From Methylopumilus sp026399645 (GTDB taxonomy: Bacteria > Pseudomonadota > Gammaproteobacteria > Burkholderiales > Methylophilaceae), in the NCBI RefSeq assembly GCF_965184065.1, contig NZ_OZ239098.1: 64,000 nucleotides of DNA; one strand, given 5' to 3'. Below the pieces are notes generated by a model, which saw only the letters and a program-made list of their open reading frames with translations, ran no database searches and was not told where the DNA came from. Shown piece after piece: positions 9,284-17,587 of this stretch. The translations under genes were made by a program, and so were the position numbers. Numbering within the stretch: the stretch's first letter is position 1; each line of letters opens with the position of its first letter.

Positions 9284-9511
9284 GCGACGTTTCTTGATAA
9301 AGAAAGTAATGACACCATTTTCTTCTTGAAGAGATAAAAGTTCATGCCCTGTCTGGCGACAAAATGCATCAAAATCTTTTTTGCTTCCAGGGTCTGTGGC
9401 AATAATTTTTAAGACCTCATCAGATTTAATCTCATTTAAACCTTTTTTACATCGCAAGATCGGAAGCGGACATTTAAGTCCTGTTGCGTCAACTTCATAA
9501 TCATAATGCAT
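9275..9511 (-). CDS. tusA: TusA/SirA-family sulfurtransferase
   Basis: This small sulfur-carrier protein is expected to accept persulfide sulfur on its conserved cysteine for tRNA thiolation or related sulfur relay. The start at 9511 (MHYDYEVDATGLKCPLPILR) gives 78 residues, the usual TusA size; an upstream in-frame ATG would add a non-homologous 15-residue tail. The CPLPILRCKK motif with its CPxP box is intact. The gene lies two bases after a rhodanese gene on the same strand, suggesting a sulfur-transfer pair. Confidence 0.9.
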   Translation of the reverse strand: MHYDYEVDATGLKCPLPILRCKKGLNEIKSDEVLKIIATDPGSKKDFDAFCRQTGHELLSLQEENGVITFFIKKRRLS

Positions 9512-9512
9512 A

Positions 9513-9836
9513 TTATTTAAGTGCTGAAAAAGTGAAGCCGGCATTTGCCCAAGCAATAATACCGCCCGCTAAGTTATACACGTCATGATAATCATGTTCA
9601 GCTAAAAATGATGCTGCGTGAGCTGAGCGAACGCCACTATGGCAATAAAAAACAATACTAGATTTTTTGGAAAGTTTATCGAAAGCTTGAGGAAGGCTTA
9701 CAAGCGGAATATGTTGCGCACCTTGAATAACGCCTCTTGCAACCTCATCATCATTTCTTACATCAATTAAAACTAAATTATCTTGCTTGATCATGCCGTG
9801 TAAGGTTGCGGCATCAATGGTCATAAAAGCACTCAT
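9513..9836 (-). CDS. Single-domain rhodanese-like protein
   Basis: This is a 107-residue rhodanese (thiosulfate/persulfide sulfurtransferase) domain protein, probably cytoplasmic. LIDVRNDDEVARGVIQGAQHIPL matches the CH2A region, and the active-site loop is CHSGVRS, with catalytic Cys and an Arg at its end; NLAGGIIAWANAG closes the domain. It is similar in size to GlpE. Its position directly before tusA suggests it hands sulfur to TusA, but the donor is unknown. Confidence 0.88.
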   Translation of the reverse strand: MSAFMTIDAATLHGMIKQDNLVLIDVRNDDEVARGVIQGAQHIPLVSLPQAFDKLSKKSSIVFYCHSGVRSAHAASFLAEHDYHDVYNLAGGIIAWANAGFTFSALK

Positions 9837-9855
9837 GAGGATAACAGTTTAAATA

Positions 9856-10254
9856 TTAAAGAATTTTTTGAATGATCAGCGCAATTACATTTGTTGCGGC
9901 TAGCGCTTGAAGTCCCCAGAGCGTATATTTCATACCTTTCACTCTAAGTTCCATATTAGGTGTTGCTTCCAGAAAAGCTTTTGCATAATAAAGTCGGCCC
10001 GCAGTAAATACCCCACCTAAAAGTAAAACAATCGTCCAATGAATATGGTTGGCTTCAAGGCATCCCAGGAGAATAAGACCTAAAGGAACATATTCCGCAA
10101 AGTTTCCGTGCGAACGAATCGCTTGTTGTAAGTCTTCTCGACCGCCATCACCTAAAGACACTTCATTTTGACGTCTTAGGTTAATGACGTTTAATGCTAA
10201 TTTAACGTACACAAAGGTAAGAATAGCGGCGTAAATAGCAGTGAGTTTTAACAT
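9856..10254 (-). CDS. MAPEG-family membrane protein
   Basis: This is a four-helix integral membrane protein of the MAPEG superfamily (YecN-like, related to microsomal glutathione S-transferases). The start at 10254 (MLKLTAIYAAILTF) places the first membrane segment at the N-terminus, as in the family; an ATG at 10284 would add ten residues. The family signature NEVSLGDGGREDLQQAIRSH, including the Arg/Gln/Asn-rich loop, is clear. The substrate is unknown. It follows the plsC-like gene on the same strand. Confidence 0.83.
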   Translation of the reverse strand: MLKLTAIYAAILTFVYVKLALNVINLRRQNEVSLGDGGREDLQQAIRSHGNFAEYVPLGLILLGCLEANHIHWTIVLLLGGVFTAGRLYYAKAFLEATPNMELRVKGMKYTLWGLQALAATNVIALIIQKIL

Positions 10255-10323
10255 GATGTTTAAATTAAATAATCTAAGATGCAATCATTATAACATCGAG
10301 ACGAGAGCGATATAAATGGGCGC

Positions 10324-11049
10324 TTAGTTAATTTTTAGTGCAATAACTTCTTGAAGCTTAAGCGACATGTCTTTTCTTGATTGCAAAGGCTTGATCGGAT
10401 GCCCAATATCTACAATAACCTCTATTCGATTAGATTTAGCAACTCGCTTAAAGGATTGAAGTAAAGTTGTTGCCCCGTGAAAACTCGTACGGTTTGTAAG
10501 TACATTATTCTCTTTATACTTGATTGAGAGAGGTACAAGTAATTTGTCAGCCTCAAAAGCCGATTGAAATAAGTTACTTTTAAATGGAAGCACTTGGTAT
10601 CCGTTGGACGTAATACCCTCAGGAAAAATACATATCGATTGTTTTTCATTTTGAAAATGATGGTTCATCGCTTGGATGACTTCAGGCAAACTTGATTTAC
10701 GGTTACGTTCAACAAAAATAGCACCTGAAATTTTAGCTAGCATCCCAATAATAGGCCATGTTTTGACATCAGATGCTGATACGAATGTGATGGGCTTTAA
10801 TGAAAAGATCACAGGAATATCAAGCCATGAAATATGATTTGAAACGACAAGATAGCTATCTTTACCTAAAAGCCTTAAGACTTCGCCAGTAAGTGTAATT
10901 TTAATTTTTAAAATACGTAAGAGACGTTTCGCCCAATGCTGAATAAGTAGGTGAGTGATGTTTTTTGGTAGGACAATCATCGTGATACAAATGCAAAGTG
11001 CTAGAAGCAAATGAAATCCCATTAAAACAGATTTAAAAATAAAGTTCAT
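10324..11049 (-). CDS. 1-acyl-sn-glycerol-3-phosphate acyltransferase (PlsC family)
   Basis: This membrane-anchored enzyme acylates lysophosphatidic acid or a related lysolipid. One N-terminal hydrophobic segment (about 5-30) precedes the catalytic motif NHISWLDI (NHx4D), the motif II region FVERNRKSS and motif III FPEGITSNG. The length of 241 residues is usual. Genes on both sides also encode membrane-associated products, and the gene starts six bases after the end of the DUF3147 gene, so they are probably one transcript. A lyso-ornithine-lipid acyltransferase role is an alternative. Confidence 0.87.
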   Translation of the reverse strand: MNFIFKSVLMGFHLLLALCICITMIVLPKNITHLLIQHWAKRLLRILKIKITLTGEVLRLLGKDSYLVVSNHISWLDIPVIFSLKPITFVSASDVKTWPIIGMLAKISGAIFVERNRKSSLPEVIQAMNHHFQNEKQSICIFPEGITSNGYQVLPFKSNLFQSAFEADKLLVPLSIKYKENNVLTNRTSFHGATTLLQSFKRVAKSNRIEVIVDIGHPIKPLQSRKDMSLKLQEVIALKIN

Positions 11050-11055
11050 AGTGAA

Positions 11056-11403
11056 TTATAAGAGTTCAATGCCATAGGGCTTTACAATTTTTGCAAAAAT
11101 ATAAAATGTAACTAAAGTAATGACAACAGATATGCCAAGTGTTGGCCAAAAACCAAATCGTTTAAGTAAAAAAGGAAATGCTAGAAACATCGGCAAGGTT
11201 GGCACGACATACCAAAAAGTATACCAAGCATGATTTGCAATTTTAGATTCCGGCTGTTTTTCTAAATATAGCCAAATTAAAGTTAGCACTGTCACAAGAG
11301 GAAGCGCTGCAATGAGCCCACCTAAACGGTCACTTTTCTTAGCCACTTCAGAAATAAAAACAACCATACCTGAGGTGATTAAAAGTTTAAATAAAATCCA
11401 CAT
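11056..11403 (-). CDS. DUF3147-family small integral membrane protein
   Basis: This 115-residue protein has about four membrane segments and no known enzymatic motif. The family features EVAKKSDRLGGLIAALPLVTVL and WLYLE are recognisable as DUF3147, whose function is not known. Its start overlaps the end of the upstream acetyltransferase-like gene by 17 bases, and plsC follows after six bases, so translation is probably coupled. Confidence 0.75.
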   Translation of the reverse strand: MWILFKLLITSGMVVFISEVAKKSDRLGGLIAALPLVTVLTLIWLYLEKQPESKIANHAWYTFWYVVPTLPMFLAFPFLLKRFGFWPTLGISVVITLVTFYIFAKIVKPYGIELL

Positions 11404-12607
11404 TAAATTTCCTCTTCTTAATTAATTGAATGCCAGGCTTTTCTTCAGGATAGGCTTTTAAATAAACTGCCAAGTCTGGATCAAGCGTATCCCAATTGAT
11501 CAAGCTCGCTACTTTTTTATATATTTCATGCATAAAGCGATTTCGGTGCTTACAGAAATTTGTAAGATGAATGAGCTCATGACCCGTTTCGATTTTAGCA
11601 GGATAAGCTGTTTGGCCACTTTGAATTGTTTTGGCACCAATTTTATATGACCAATTAACAGCTTCAATCCATAAACGAAAATAGATAAACCAATCTCTAG
11701 GGGCATCATAATCAATGCCAATAAATTTGTTAATCACATGTCCTTTAAGATCAAAACAAAGCATAAAAGCTACAATTTCTTGAGAAGACTGGTGTCTTAA
11801 GATAATAAAGTGTGCTTCTTTTTCGCGCGAAATAAACTCAAAAAATTCGGGCGTTAGCTCTTCAAATTTAGTTTTACCTTTTAAATAAGTTCTTGAGAAT
11901 AGTCGGTAAAGCTGGTGAAGGGTTTGATTGTCAGGCAAATGAACTATGCTTGCATCTAAAGGTGCTGGAAGCGCACTCTTTAACTTTTTTCGAAATTGGT
12001 ATCGTCTAGACGATTTGAGAGAATTTATATAATCATCAGCATTTTCACCCTCTAGTTTTAAAAGTGCTGACGGAAAACTTATAAGTGGGAATAAATTTTT
12101 AGATTTGGAAATGGTAGCAAGTGTTTGATGGTATATATCTGGGAAATCTTTCCAAACTAACATAGCTGCTTTGTATTTTTGCGCTTGTTTTTCAGCAGCC
12201 TCCTGGACACAGAGAAAAATATCATCCTGTGTTACCGTCTGAGCTTTTAAAATTTTTGGATCAATCCCGATATGCCCCTCATCAGAGCAGGCGCTACCAA
12301 TAAAAAAAGTACGTTGATATAAGAAAGACGGGATAATTTTGCTGATTAGCTTTACGATTGGCAGAATAATCGGAGGCATCACAAGCTCGATAGGGACATC
12401 CATCACGAAAGCAGGGGCGATGGCAATTGGCTCCCCATTAAAAGAAATCAGACCATAGGTAAAAGTGAATTGCTCCTCTAGGTTTGCACACTCGAGTGAT
12501 CTATACCACCATTGACCTTCGTAGGGTGCTGGGAAACAACTATCCCAGAGCGCCTGTGGTATTTGCGATTCAGAATTAAGCCATTCAAGGGAGAGCTGAT
12601 GTATCAT
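11387..12607 (-). CDS. FemAB/GNAT-like N-acyltransferase, 'peptidogalycan biosynthesis' family
   Basis: This 406-residue protein belongs to the FemAB-like fold acyltransferases (family formerly DUF482) found in many proteobacteria. Visible features are an N-terminal region with FPAPYEGQWWYRSLE, a hydrophobic middle segment around 70-100, a SSRRYQFRKKLKSA basic stretch, and a C-terminal acceptor-like domain with FNKFIGIDYD-type and IQSGQTAYPAKIETGHEL motifs. The substrate is unknown; family annotation suggests cell-envelope aminoacylation. It is the first gene of a minus-strand run (DUF3147, plsC, MAPEG). Confidence 0.75.
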   Translation of the reverse strand: MIHQLSLEWLNSESQIPQALWDSCFPAPYEGQWWYRSLECANLEEQFTFTYGLISFNGEPIAIAPAFVMDVPIELVMPPIILPIVKLISKIIPSFLYQRTFFIGSACSDEGHIGIDPKILKAQTVTQDDIFLCVQEAAEKQAQKYKAAMLVWKDFPDIYHQTLATISKSKNLFPLISFPSALLKLEGENADDYINSLKSSRRYQFRKKLKSALPAPLDASIVHLPDNQTLHQLYRLFSRTYLKGKTKFEELTPEFFEFISREKEAHFIILRHQSSQEIVAFMLCFDLKGHVINKFIGIDYDAPRDWFIYFRLWIEAVNWSYKIGAKTIQSGQTAYPAKIETGHELIHLTNFCKHRNRFMHEIYKKVASLINWDTLDPDLAVYLKAYPEEKPGIQLIKKRKFNVDFI

Positions 12608-12646
12608 CTATCGGAATTATACTTAAAACATCGTGATTCTAGACTT

Positions 12647-12946
12647 ATGCAGAAATTTTTATTTTTTTTAACCACACTTTTCTTTAGTGGGTTACTTTTT
12701 GCAGTTCATTCAGATTACTGTGTGACCTGTGAACGCAATAAACATGGTCACATTAAAAGAAGTCTGGAAGCCAAGAGAGCTTTTAAAAAAATGCAACCAT
12801 GTCCATCGACAGGCAAACCTTTTGGAGCTTGTCCCGGTTATATTATTGATCACGTTATTCCTTTAAAGCGAGGTGGCATAGATGCCCCATCAAATATGCA
12901 ATGGCAGACTGTGGAAGAATCAAAGGAAAAAGATAAATGGGAATAA
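12647..12946 (+). CDS. Secreted or periplasmic HNH endonuclease-like protein
   Basis: A 99-residue protein with a clear signal peptide (MQKFLFFLTTLFFSGLLFA) followed by a compact HNH domain. Four cysteines, in CVTC and PCPS...GACPG, could bind zinc, and DHVIPLKRGGIDAPSNMQWQT is the HNH core (D-H, N and the Q/W terminus). The start at 12647 is chosen for the signal peptide; ORF extensions upstream overlap the divergent acetyltransferase-like gene. An exported nuclease could scavenge nucleic acid or act on incoming DNA, but neither is shown. Confidence 0.78.
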   Translation: MQKFLFFLTTLFFSGLLFAVHSDYCVTCERNKHGHIKRSLEAKRAFKKMQPCPSTGKPFGACPGYIIDHVIPLKRGGIDAPSNMQWQTVEESKEKDKWE

Positions 12947-12988
12947 CTTATTATATGAAAAGCAATTTCAAGTAATATAATCTATATT

Positions 12989-13162
12989 ATGAAACGACAA
13001 ATATTTTATATTGATTATCCGCAAGAACATCAAGGCGATGCATTACATGCTTACCAATGTAAGTTTTGCAAAATAGACACAGTTAAAATTAACGGATTAC
13101 TTGAAAATCATTTGCCAAATTGTGACTATAGGGTTGAAAAAGAAAAAACGATTACTGAGTAA
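12989..13162 (+). CDS. Small 57-residue protein with a C2HC zinc-finger-like motif
   Basis: A short ORF from ATG 12989 to TAA 13162 translates to MKRQIFYIDYPQEHQG and onward, with a central CKFC pair, then ENHLPNC. Cys24, Cys27, His41 and Cys45 have the spacing C-x2-C-x13-H-x3-C, which fits a single treble-clef or BED-like zinc site. It follows the HNH gene by 42 bases and its last 11 bases overlap the stop of the convergent ROK kinase. I recognise no named family. The metal-ligand pattern and codon-like composition argue that it is real. Confidence 0.6.
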   Translation: MKRQIFYIDYPQEHQGDALHAYQCKFCKIDTVKINGLLENHLPNCDYRVEKEKTITE

Positions 13163-14054
13163 GTCCTCGACCAATTAATGCAGCACCAATGACACCGGCT
13201 GAATCACCAAGCATGTTTTTAACAATCGGCGTTGAAGGCGTGTCATTAAAAATACGCGCATAAACTTCATCAACACCTTCCTTATATAAACTTTTTTCAT
13301 TAGAAAGACCGCCGCCCAATACAACAATATCAGGGTCTAAGATATTAATAAGATTAGCCAAGGCTTGACCAAAGCGCTTATAAAAATCTTGTTTAATATT
13401 TTTTAGGACTTCGTCTTTCGATGGTGCATTAAAAAAATCAATCGCTGAGAGCGTCTTACCTGTTTTATCTTGAATTCTTTTTTCTAAACCACCCCCCGAT
13501 ATAAAGCTTTCTACACAGCCATTCGCACCGCAATAACAAGGGTAGCCTTGAGGGTCGATCACCATATGACCCCATTCACCCGCAATATTTTGCGGTCCCT
13601 GTCTAATTTTTCCATCAAATACAATGCCACCACCACAGCCTGTTCCCATGATGACGCCAAATACAGAGGGATATCCTTTACCTGCTCCCATTAATGCTTC
13701 TGCAAGAGCGAAACAATTGGCATCATTTTCAATCACGATGTCATGCACTAGCTTGTCTTCAAGAAGAGATTGAAGTGGCAAGCTATTTAAGCAAAGCGTA
13801 TTAGAGTTTTTAAGGAGATGTGTTTTCTTTGAGATTGAGCCAGGCGTTCCTAAGCCTAGTGAATGTGTTTTATTCTGTATAGATATGAGTGCTGTTGTAT
13901 AGAGTGAATGAATTTGGTTAAAGATATGCTCGCTCCCTAAATGGGCTTCTGTGAGTAATCGCTCCCGAAAAAGAATCTTGTCCTGACCGTCTAAAACAGC
14001 CACTTCAATTTTAGTGCCACCTAAGTCAATACCGATATGATAATTAGATGTCAT
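13152..14054 (-). CDS. ROK-family sugar kinase
   Basis: This cytoplasmic kinase of the ROK family phosphorylates a hexose such as glucose, fructose or N-acetylglucosamine. The phosphate-binding DLGGTKIEVAVLD is at the N-terminus, the catalytic base region is ENDANCFALAEALMGAGKG, and GTGCGGGIVFDG follows. The ROK zinc site, a His in GEWGHMVID with the CYCGANGCVE cysteines, is intact. There is no DNA-binding domain, so it is a kinase rather than an NagC-type repressor. It directly abuts the DedA gene (no gap). Sugar specificity cannot be told from sequence. Confidence 0.88.
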   Translation of the reverse strand: MTSNYHIGIDLGGTKIEVAVLDGQDKILFRERLLTEAHLGSEHIFNQIHSLYTTALISIQNKTHSLGLGTPGSISKKTHLLKNSNTLCLNSLPLQSLLEDKLVHDIVIENDANCFALAEALMGAGKGYPSVFGVIMGTGCGGGIVFDGKIRQGPQNIAGEWGHMVIDPQGYPCYCGANGCVESFISGGGLEKRIQDKTGKTLSAIDFFNAPSKDEVLKNIKQDFYKRFGQALANLINILDPDIVVLGGGLSNEKSLYKEGVDEVYARIFNDTPSTPIVKNMLGDSAGVIGAALIGRGLTQ

Positions 14055-14669
14055 TTAATTATTTTGAAAATGACGTCTGATATACCAAATGATGAAAATG
14101 ATTGCACCACCTGCAATCACATAATGAAATTCGTGAAAGTAAACTTTTAATGAGTCCCAGTGCTCACCAAATACCATGCCTGTGTAGGCGAGTGCCCAGC
14201 ACCAAATAAATGATCCGACAAATGTGTAGATAATAAACTTAGTCATATTCATACGCGCAATCCCTGCAGGAAGTGCAATAAAAGTCCTTACCGCTGGAAG
14301 AAGACGACCTACAAAAATAATGATCTCGCCATAATTTTTAAACCAATCATCTGCCATCTTCAAATCTTTTTTAGAGATGAGTACGAAACGGCCATATTTT
14401 TCAGCAAGTTGTCTGCCGCCTGTTTTTCCTACATAGTAAGCAGGTATAGAGCCCAATACACAGCCTAGCGCACCCATTAAGGCGACTATCCAGAGAACCA
14501 TCTCACCTTTAAAAACAAGATATCCTGCGAAAGGCATAATAATTTCTGAGGGCAATGGAATGCAGGCTGACTCAATCGCCATCAGTAATACGATACCCCC
14601 ATATCCCATAGTGGATATAACACTCATAATCCAAACAGCTAATAATCCAATTAATTTTTCTAGCACCAC
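14055..14669 (-). CDS. DedA-family (VTT domain) membrane protein
   Basis: A 204-residue inner-membrane protein of the DedA family, thought to flip undecaprenyl phosphate or phospholipids. Recognisable features are ESACIPLPSEIIMPFAGYLV, GSIPAYYVGKTGGR, the amphipathic loop with FVGRLLPAVRTFIALPAGIARM (the conserved FxGRxxPxxR), and several membrane helices. It shares a transcript with the ROK kinase, whose start codon directly follows its stop. The functional link between the two is unclear. Confidence 0.88.
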   Translation of the reverse strand: MVLEKLIGLLAVWIMSVISTMGYGGIVLLMAIESACIPLPSEIIMPFAGYLVFKGEMVLWIVALMGALGCVLGSIPAYYVGKTGGRQLAEKYGRFVLISKKDLKMADDWFKNYGEIIIFVGRLLPAVRTFIALPAGIARMNMTKFIIYTFVGSFIWCWALAYTGMVFGEHWDSLKVYFHEFHYVIAGGAIIFIIWYIRRHFQNN

Positions 14670-14778
14670 ACATAACCTAATATAAGTTGATATCGAATTC
14701 TATCTTATGTTTCATAAACCTTTAGTGAATCTGCAAATTTTTACTATAATGAATTACATAATTTTTAAAAAAACATAT

Positions 14779-15003
14779 ATGAAAAATATAACGCTATTAT
14801 TTTTATTTGTTTTACTCTCAAGCTGCAGCATGATGACCTATACAAACCAGAGTAGGCTATCTAATACGAGCAAAACTTTTATTATTAACTGTGCTTTTTG
14901 GGATGCTTGTTATGCAAAAGCAGAAAAGTTATGTTCAAATGGGTATAGCCTTGTAGATAAATCAGCAAGCTTGCCTTTCAGTTTAGAAGTTTCATGTAAG
15001 TAA
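14779..15003 (+). CDS. Small lipoprotein of unknown function
   Basis: A 74-residue protein with a type II signal peptide: MKNITLLFLFVLLSSCSMM has a lipobox (LSSC), so the mature protein should be lipid-anchored at the Cys. The mature part contains CAFWDACYAKAEKLCSNGYSLV, a pattern seen in small proteobacterial lipoproteins of unknown role. The start at 14779 is preferred to an upstream ATG at 14707 because it begins the signal peptide. It stands between dedA (divergent) and selO. Confidence 0.68.
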   Translation: MKNITLLFLFVLLSSCSMMTYTNQSRLSNTSKTFIINCAFWDACYAKAEKLCSNGYSLVDKSASLPFSLEVSCK

Positions 15004-15041
15004 CTATCATCTAATAATCTGTTAAATCTCCCGTGCATGAA

Positions 15042-16505
15042 ATGAATATCCAAAAGAAAAATAAGATAGCTTGGCACTTTAATCATAGCTATACAAAACT
15101 ACCCAAAGATTTTTTTGTTGAACAACTCCCAGTAAAAGTATCAAATCCAAAACTTATTTTATTAAACGAGCCTTTATTAAAGGTTTTAAGTTTAGATAAA
15201 GATGCCTTAAGTCCAGAGGCTTGGGGCAATATTTTCTCTGGGAATGAACTGCCTGAAAAAGCACAACCTATTGCAGAAGCATATGCAGGGCATCAGTTTG
15301 GACACTTTGCGTTATTAGGCGATGGACGAGCTGTTCTCTTAGGCGAACACATTAACCCAGATGGAGATCATTTTGATATTCAATTAAAAGGATCAGGGCA
15401 AACACATTACTCTAGACGTGGTGATGGCCGCGCTGCATTAGGACCTATGTTAAGGGAGTTCATCATAAGTGAGGCGATGAATGCACTTAAGATTCCCACC
15501 ACAAGAAGTTTGGCAGTAGTGACGACAGGGGAAAGTGTTATGCGGGATGAGGCTCTGCCTGGTGCGATACTCACGCGTGTAGCGCAAAGTCATATTCGTG
15601 TAGGTACTTTTCAATTTGCTTCCACATTAAACGATGTCAATAAATTAAAAGCACTCGCTGATTACACGATTGATCGCCACTATCCCGAGTGCAAAGCAAA
15701 GGACAATCCCTACCTTGCTTTTTTAAATGCAGTGATTGAAAGACAGGCGTTGCTTATTAGTCAATGGATGCATGTAGGTTTTATTCATGGCGTAATGAAT
15801 ACAGATAATATGTCGATCAGTGGTGAAACGATTGATTATGGGCCTTGCGCATTTATGGATCGCTATCACCCTGAAACCGTATTTAGCTCCATTGATCGTC
15901 AGGGTCGTTATGCATATTCAAATCAACCACCTATAGCGCAGTGGAATCTAGCAAGATTTGCAGAGACCTTAATTCCTCTTATAGATCACAATACTGATAA
16001 GTCAATTGAATTAGCTTCTCAGTCAGTTAATGATTTTTCAGGTCAATTTCAAACGGCATGGTTAAAAGGTATGCGACAAAAGCTAGGTTTATTTAATGAA
16101 GAGGCAAGTGACATTACATTAATCAATGAATTATTAGTGCTTATGCAAAAAAATAAAGCTGACTATACGCTTACATTTAGACATCTTTCATCCGATGCAA
16201 TTTTAAAGGATGCTATTTTTAAAGATGCATCATTTAAAGTTTGGTATAAAAATTGGCTACATTGCATTCAAAAACAAAAAGAAGGCGAAGAGATATCAAG
16301 ACTCAAGATGTTAAAACATAATCCAGCGGTTATTCCGCGTAATTATTTAGTAGAGAAAGCTTTGTCGCTGGCAGTGGTGGACCAGGATTACAAGTTCTTA
16401 AATGATTTTATTGCAGCGCTTTTGAAGCCCTACGAGGACTCGCAGGTATTTTGCGAGCCACCTATAGAGGAAGATAAGTCTTATAAAACATTTTGTGGTA
16501 CTTAA
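15042..16505 (+). CDS. selO: SelO-family protein adenylyltransferase (YdiU)
   Basis: SelO is a pseudokinase-fold enzyme that transfers AMP to protein hydroxyls and responds to redox stress. The protein shows AYAGHQFGHFALLGDGRAVLLGE, the inverted nucleotide-binding features QLKGSGQTHYSRRGDGRAA, the catalytic region GFIHGVMNTDNMSISGETIDYGPCAFMD, and RWNLARFAE-like QWNLARFAE. It ends in TFCGT, so a cysteine takes the place of the selenocysteine found in eukaryotic SelO. ATG 15042 is chosen; GTG 15033 would add three residues. Confidence 0.94.
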   Translation: MNIQKKNKIAWHFNHSYTKLPKDFFVEQLPVKVSNPKLILLNEPLLKVLSLDKDALSPEAWGNIFSGNELPEKAQPIAEAYAGHQFGHFALLGDGRAVLLGEHINPDGDHFDIQLKGSGQTHYSRRGDGRAALGPMLREFIISEAMNALKIPTTRSLAVVTTGESVMRDEALPGAILTRVAQSHIRVGTFQFASTLNDVNKLKALADYTIDRHYPECKAKDNPYLAFLNAVIERQALLISQWMHVGFIHGVMNTDNMSISGETIDYGPCAFMDRYHPETVFSSIDRQGRYAYSNQPPIAQWNLARFAETLIPLIDHNTDKSIELASQSVNDFSGQFQTAWLKGMRQKLGLFNEEASDITLINELLVLMQKNKADYTLTFRHLSSDAILKDAIFKDASFKVWYKNWLHCIQKQKEGEEISRLKMLKHNPAVIPRNYLVEKALSLAVVDQDYKFLNDFIAALLKPYEDSQVFCEPPIEEDKSYKTFCGT

Positions 16506-16511
16506 AAAAAT

Positions 16512-16541
16512 CACCCATAAAGCAATAAGCCTTATGGGTGA
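16512..16541. terminator. Terminator between selO and the coiled-coil gene
   Basis: CACCCATAA and TTATGGGTG form a stem. On the minus strand it is followed by a seven-T run, so it is a good terminator for the minus-strand gene ending at 16551, and may also stop selO transcripts. Confidence 0.75.
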
Positions 16542-16550
16542 CGATTGAAA

Positions 16551-16877
16551 CTATTTCGCTTTTGTAGCTTTAGGTGCTTCTTTTGCTTTTGAAGGCTTAG
16601 CAGACTTTACAAGTAGCGCTTTAAGATCTTCAAGGTCTTTACTTTGAGCCGCTACTTTTGCTTCCAATTCAGACATAACAGCCTTCTTTTGTGCGTCAGC
16701 TTTTTCATAGTCAGTTACTTTTTGGTTAAGCGTTGCAATTTGACCATTTAAATTTTTAATTTCTGCAGTTTGTGAGCTCAATTGATCTTCCGCGTTATAA
16801 GCGCTATATGAAAAGTAACCCGCTACCGCGATTAAGATTGCAATGATGATGTTTTTAAAAGTGCCAGAGTTTTCCAT
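16551..16877 (-). CDS. Membrane-anchored coiled-coil protein of unknown function
   Basis: A 108-residue protein with one N-terminal membrane segment (about residues 8-28, IIIAILIAVAGYFSYSAY) followed by a long heptad-rich coiled coil (about 30-90, with QTAEIKNLNGQIATLNQKV) and a Lys/Ala/Pro-rich tail (KPSKAKEAPKATKAK). It resembles generic envelope coiled-coil proteins; I recognise no family. It is a single gene with its own terminator and has no obvious functional neighbour. Confidence 0.7.
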   Translation of the reverse strand: MENSGTFKNIIIAILIAVAGYFSYSAYNAEDQLSSQTAEIKNLNGQIATLNQKVTDYEKADAQKKAVMSELEAKVAAQSKDLEDLKALLVKSAKPSKAKEAPKATKAK

Positions 16878-17000
16878 CTATGATTCCTTCTTGGTTATGT
16901 TAAATTTAAAAAGTATTCCTTTACATACATACTCTCTTAGGTTGGCATGATATAAGAAAGTTCAGCAATCTCAAAGCGACTGAAAGCTTTTGGGAAAATA

Positions 17001-17028
17001 GAAAACCCGCTTAAAAGCGGGTTTTATT
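17001..17028 (-). terminator. Rho-independent terminator after the 17045 gene
   Basis: AAAACCCGC and GCGGGTTTT form a 9-bp stem around TTAAAA, with T-runs on both sides. It closes the minus-strand gene that ends at 17045. Confidence 0.88.
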
Positions 17029-17044
17029 TAAAACAATCAATCAA

Positions 17045-17353
17045 TTATTTTGAAACGATTACTTTTGTAGCTTTTGAACAGAGCTCAACTCTTGATTTAT
17101 CTACCATACCTACAACATCTTCTGAGCGAAGATTAGCTTGCGAAAGAGCTTTCTCAGCTTCTGTTTGAGCTTTGCAAGCAAGCACAAAATCGTTATTTCT
17201 AACAGCGATGTCGCTTAAATTTTGTAAGCGCACTGCGCGCTCTAATTCATGAAGTTTTTCGTTGCTTTGAACGAATGTGGACGCAGCCACCGTAGTTGAT
17301 ATTGCTGCAACAGCAGCGACAATAATAAGACTTAAACGTACTGACTTTTTCAT
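17045..17353 (-). CDS. Small exported/anchored protein, tandem paralogue A
   Basis: A 102-residue protein of unknown function with an N-terminal hydrophobic segment (SLIIVAAVAAISTTVAAS) that acts as signal peptide or anchor. It shares with the 17588 gene the pattern ELE..RLQNL..IA..N.D.VLACK.QTEAE, SED..GM..KS...LCSKA. Two cysteines, in LACK and ELCSK, are conserved in both and could form a disulfide in the periplasm. The start at 17353 follows AAAGGATAAAGAA; an upstream in-frame ATG lacks this. It has its own promoter region with palindromes and a terminator. Confidence 0.72.
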   Translation of the reverse strand: MKKSVRLSLIIVAAVAAISTTVAASTFVQSNEKLHELERAVRLQNLSDIAVRNNDFVLACKAQTEAEKALSQANLRSEDVVGMVDKSRVELCSKATKVIVSK

Positions 17354-17382
17354 TTCTTTATCCTTTTGGGTTGTATTAATTT

Positions 17383-17462
17383 TGTACACTTTTGATGTAC
17401 ACGATGATATTAGTCGATAATTGTTAACAAATTATGACATTGGCATAGCTCTTGCATTGCAA
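17383..17462. promoter_or_regulatory. Palindrome-rich upstream region of the 17045 gene
   Basis: Three small dyads lie within 80 bases: two TGTACA hexamers (17383-17388 and 17396-17401), TTGTTAACAA (17421-17430) and TTGCATTGCAA (17452-17462). They could be operators, but no known regulator is implied by the sequence. Confidence 0.3.
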
Positions 17463-17550
17463 GCGAAGTGGAGAGTCTTAAATCTATAATGGACCCTTAA
17501 GGCCGCACTCTAGATCATTTTTTAGAAAAATTACTATGCTATAAATAAAA

Positions 17551-17573
17551 AAAGCCAGCGAGCGCTGGCTTTT
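17551..17573 (-). terminator. Rho-independent terminator after the 17588 gene
   Basis: AAAGCCAGC and GCTGGCTTT form a 9-bp stem with a five-base GAGCG-type loop. On the minus strand it is followed by TTTTTTTAT, so it ends the minus-strand transcript through the 17588 gene. Confidence 0.88.
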
Positions 17574-17587
17574 AAATTTGATCTAAA

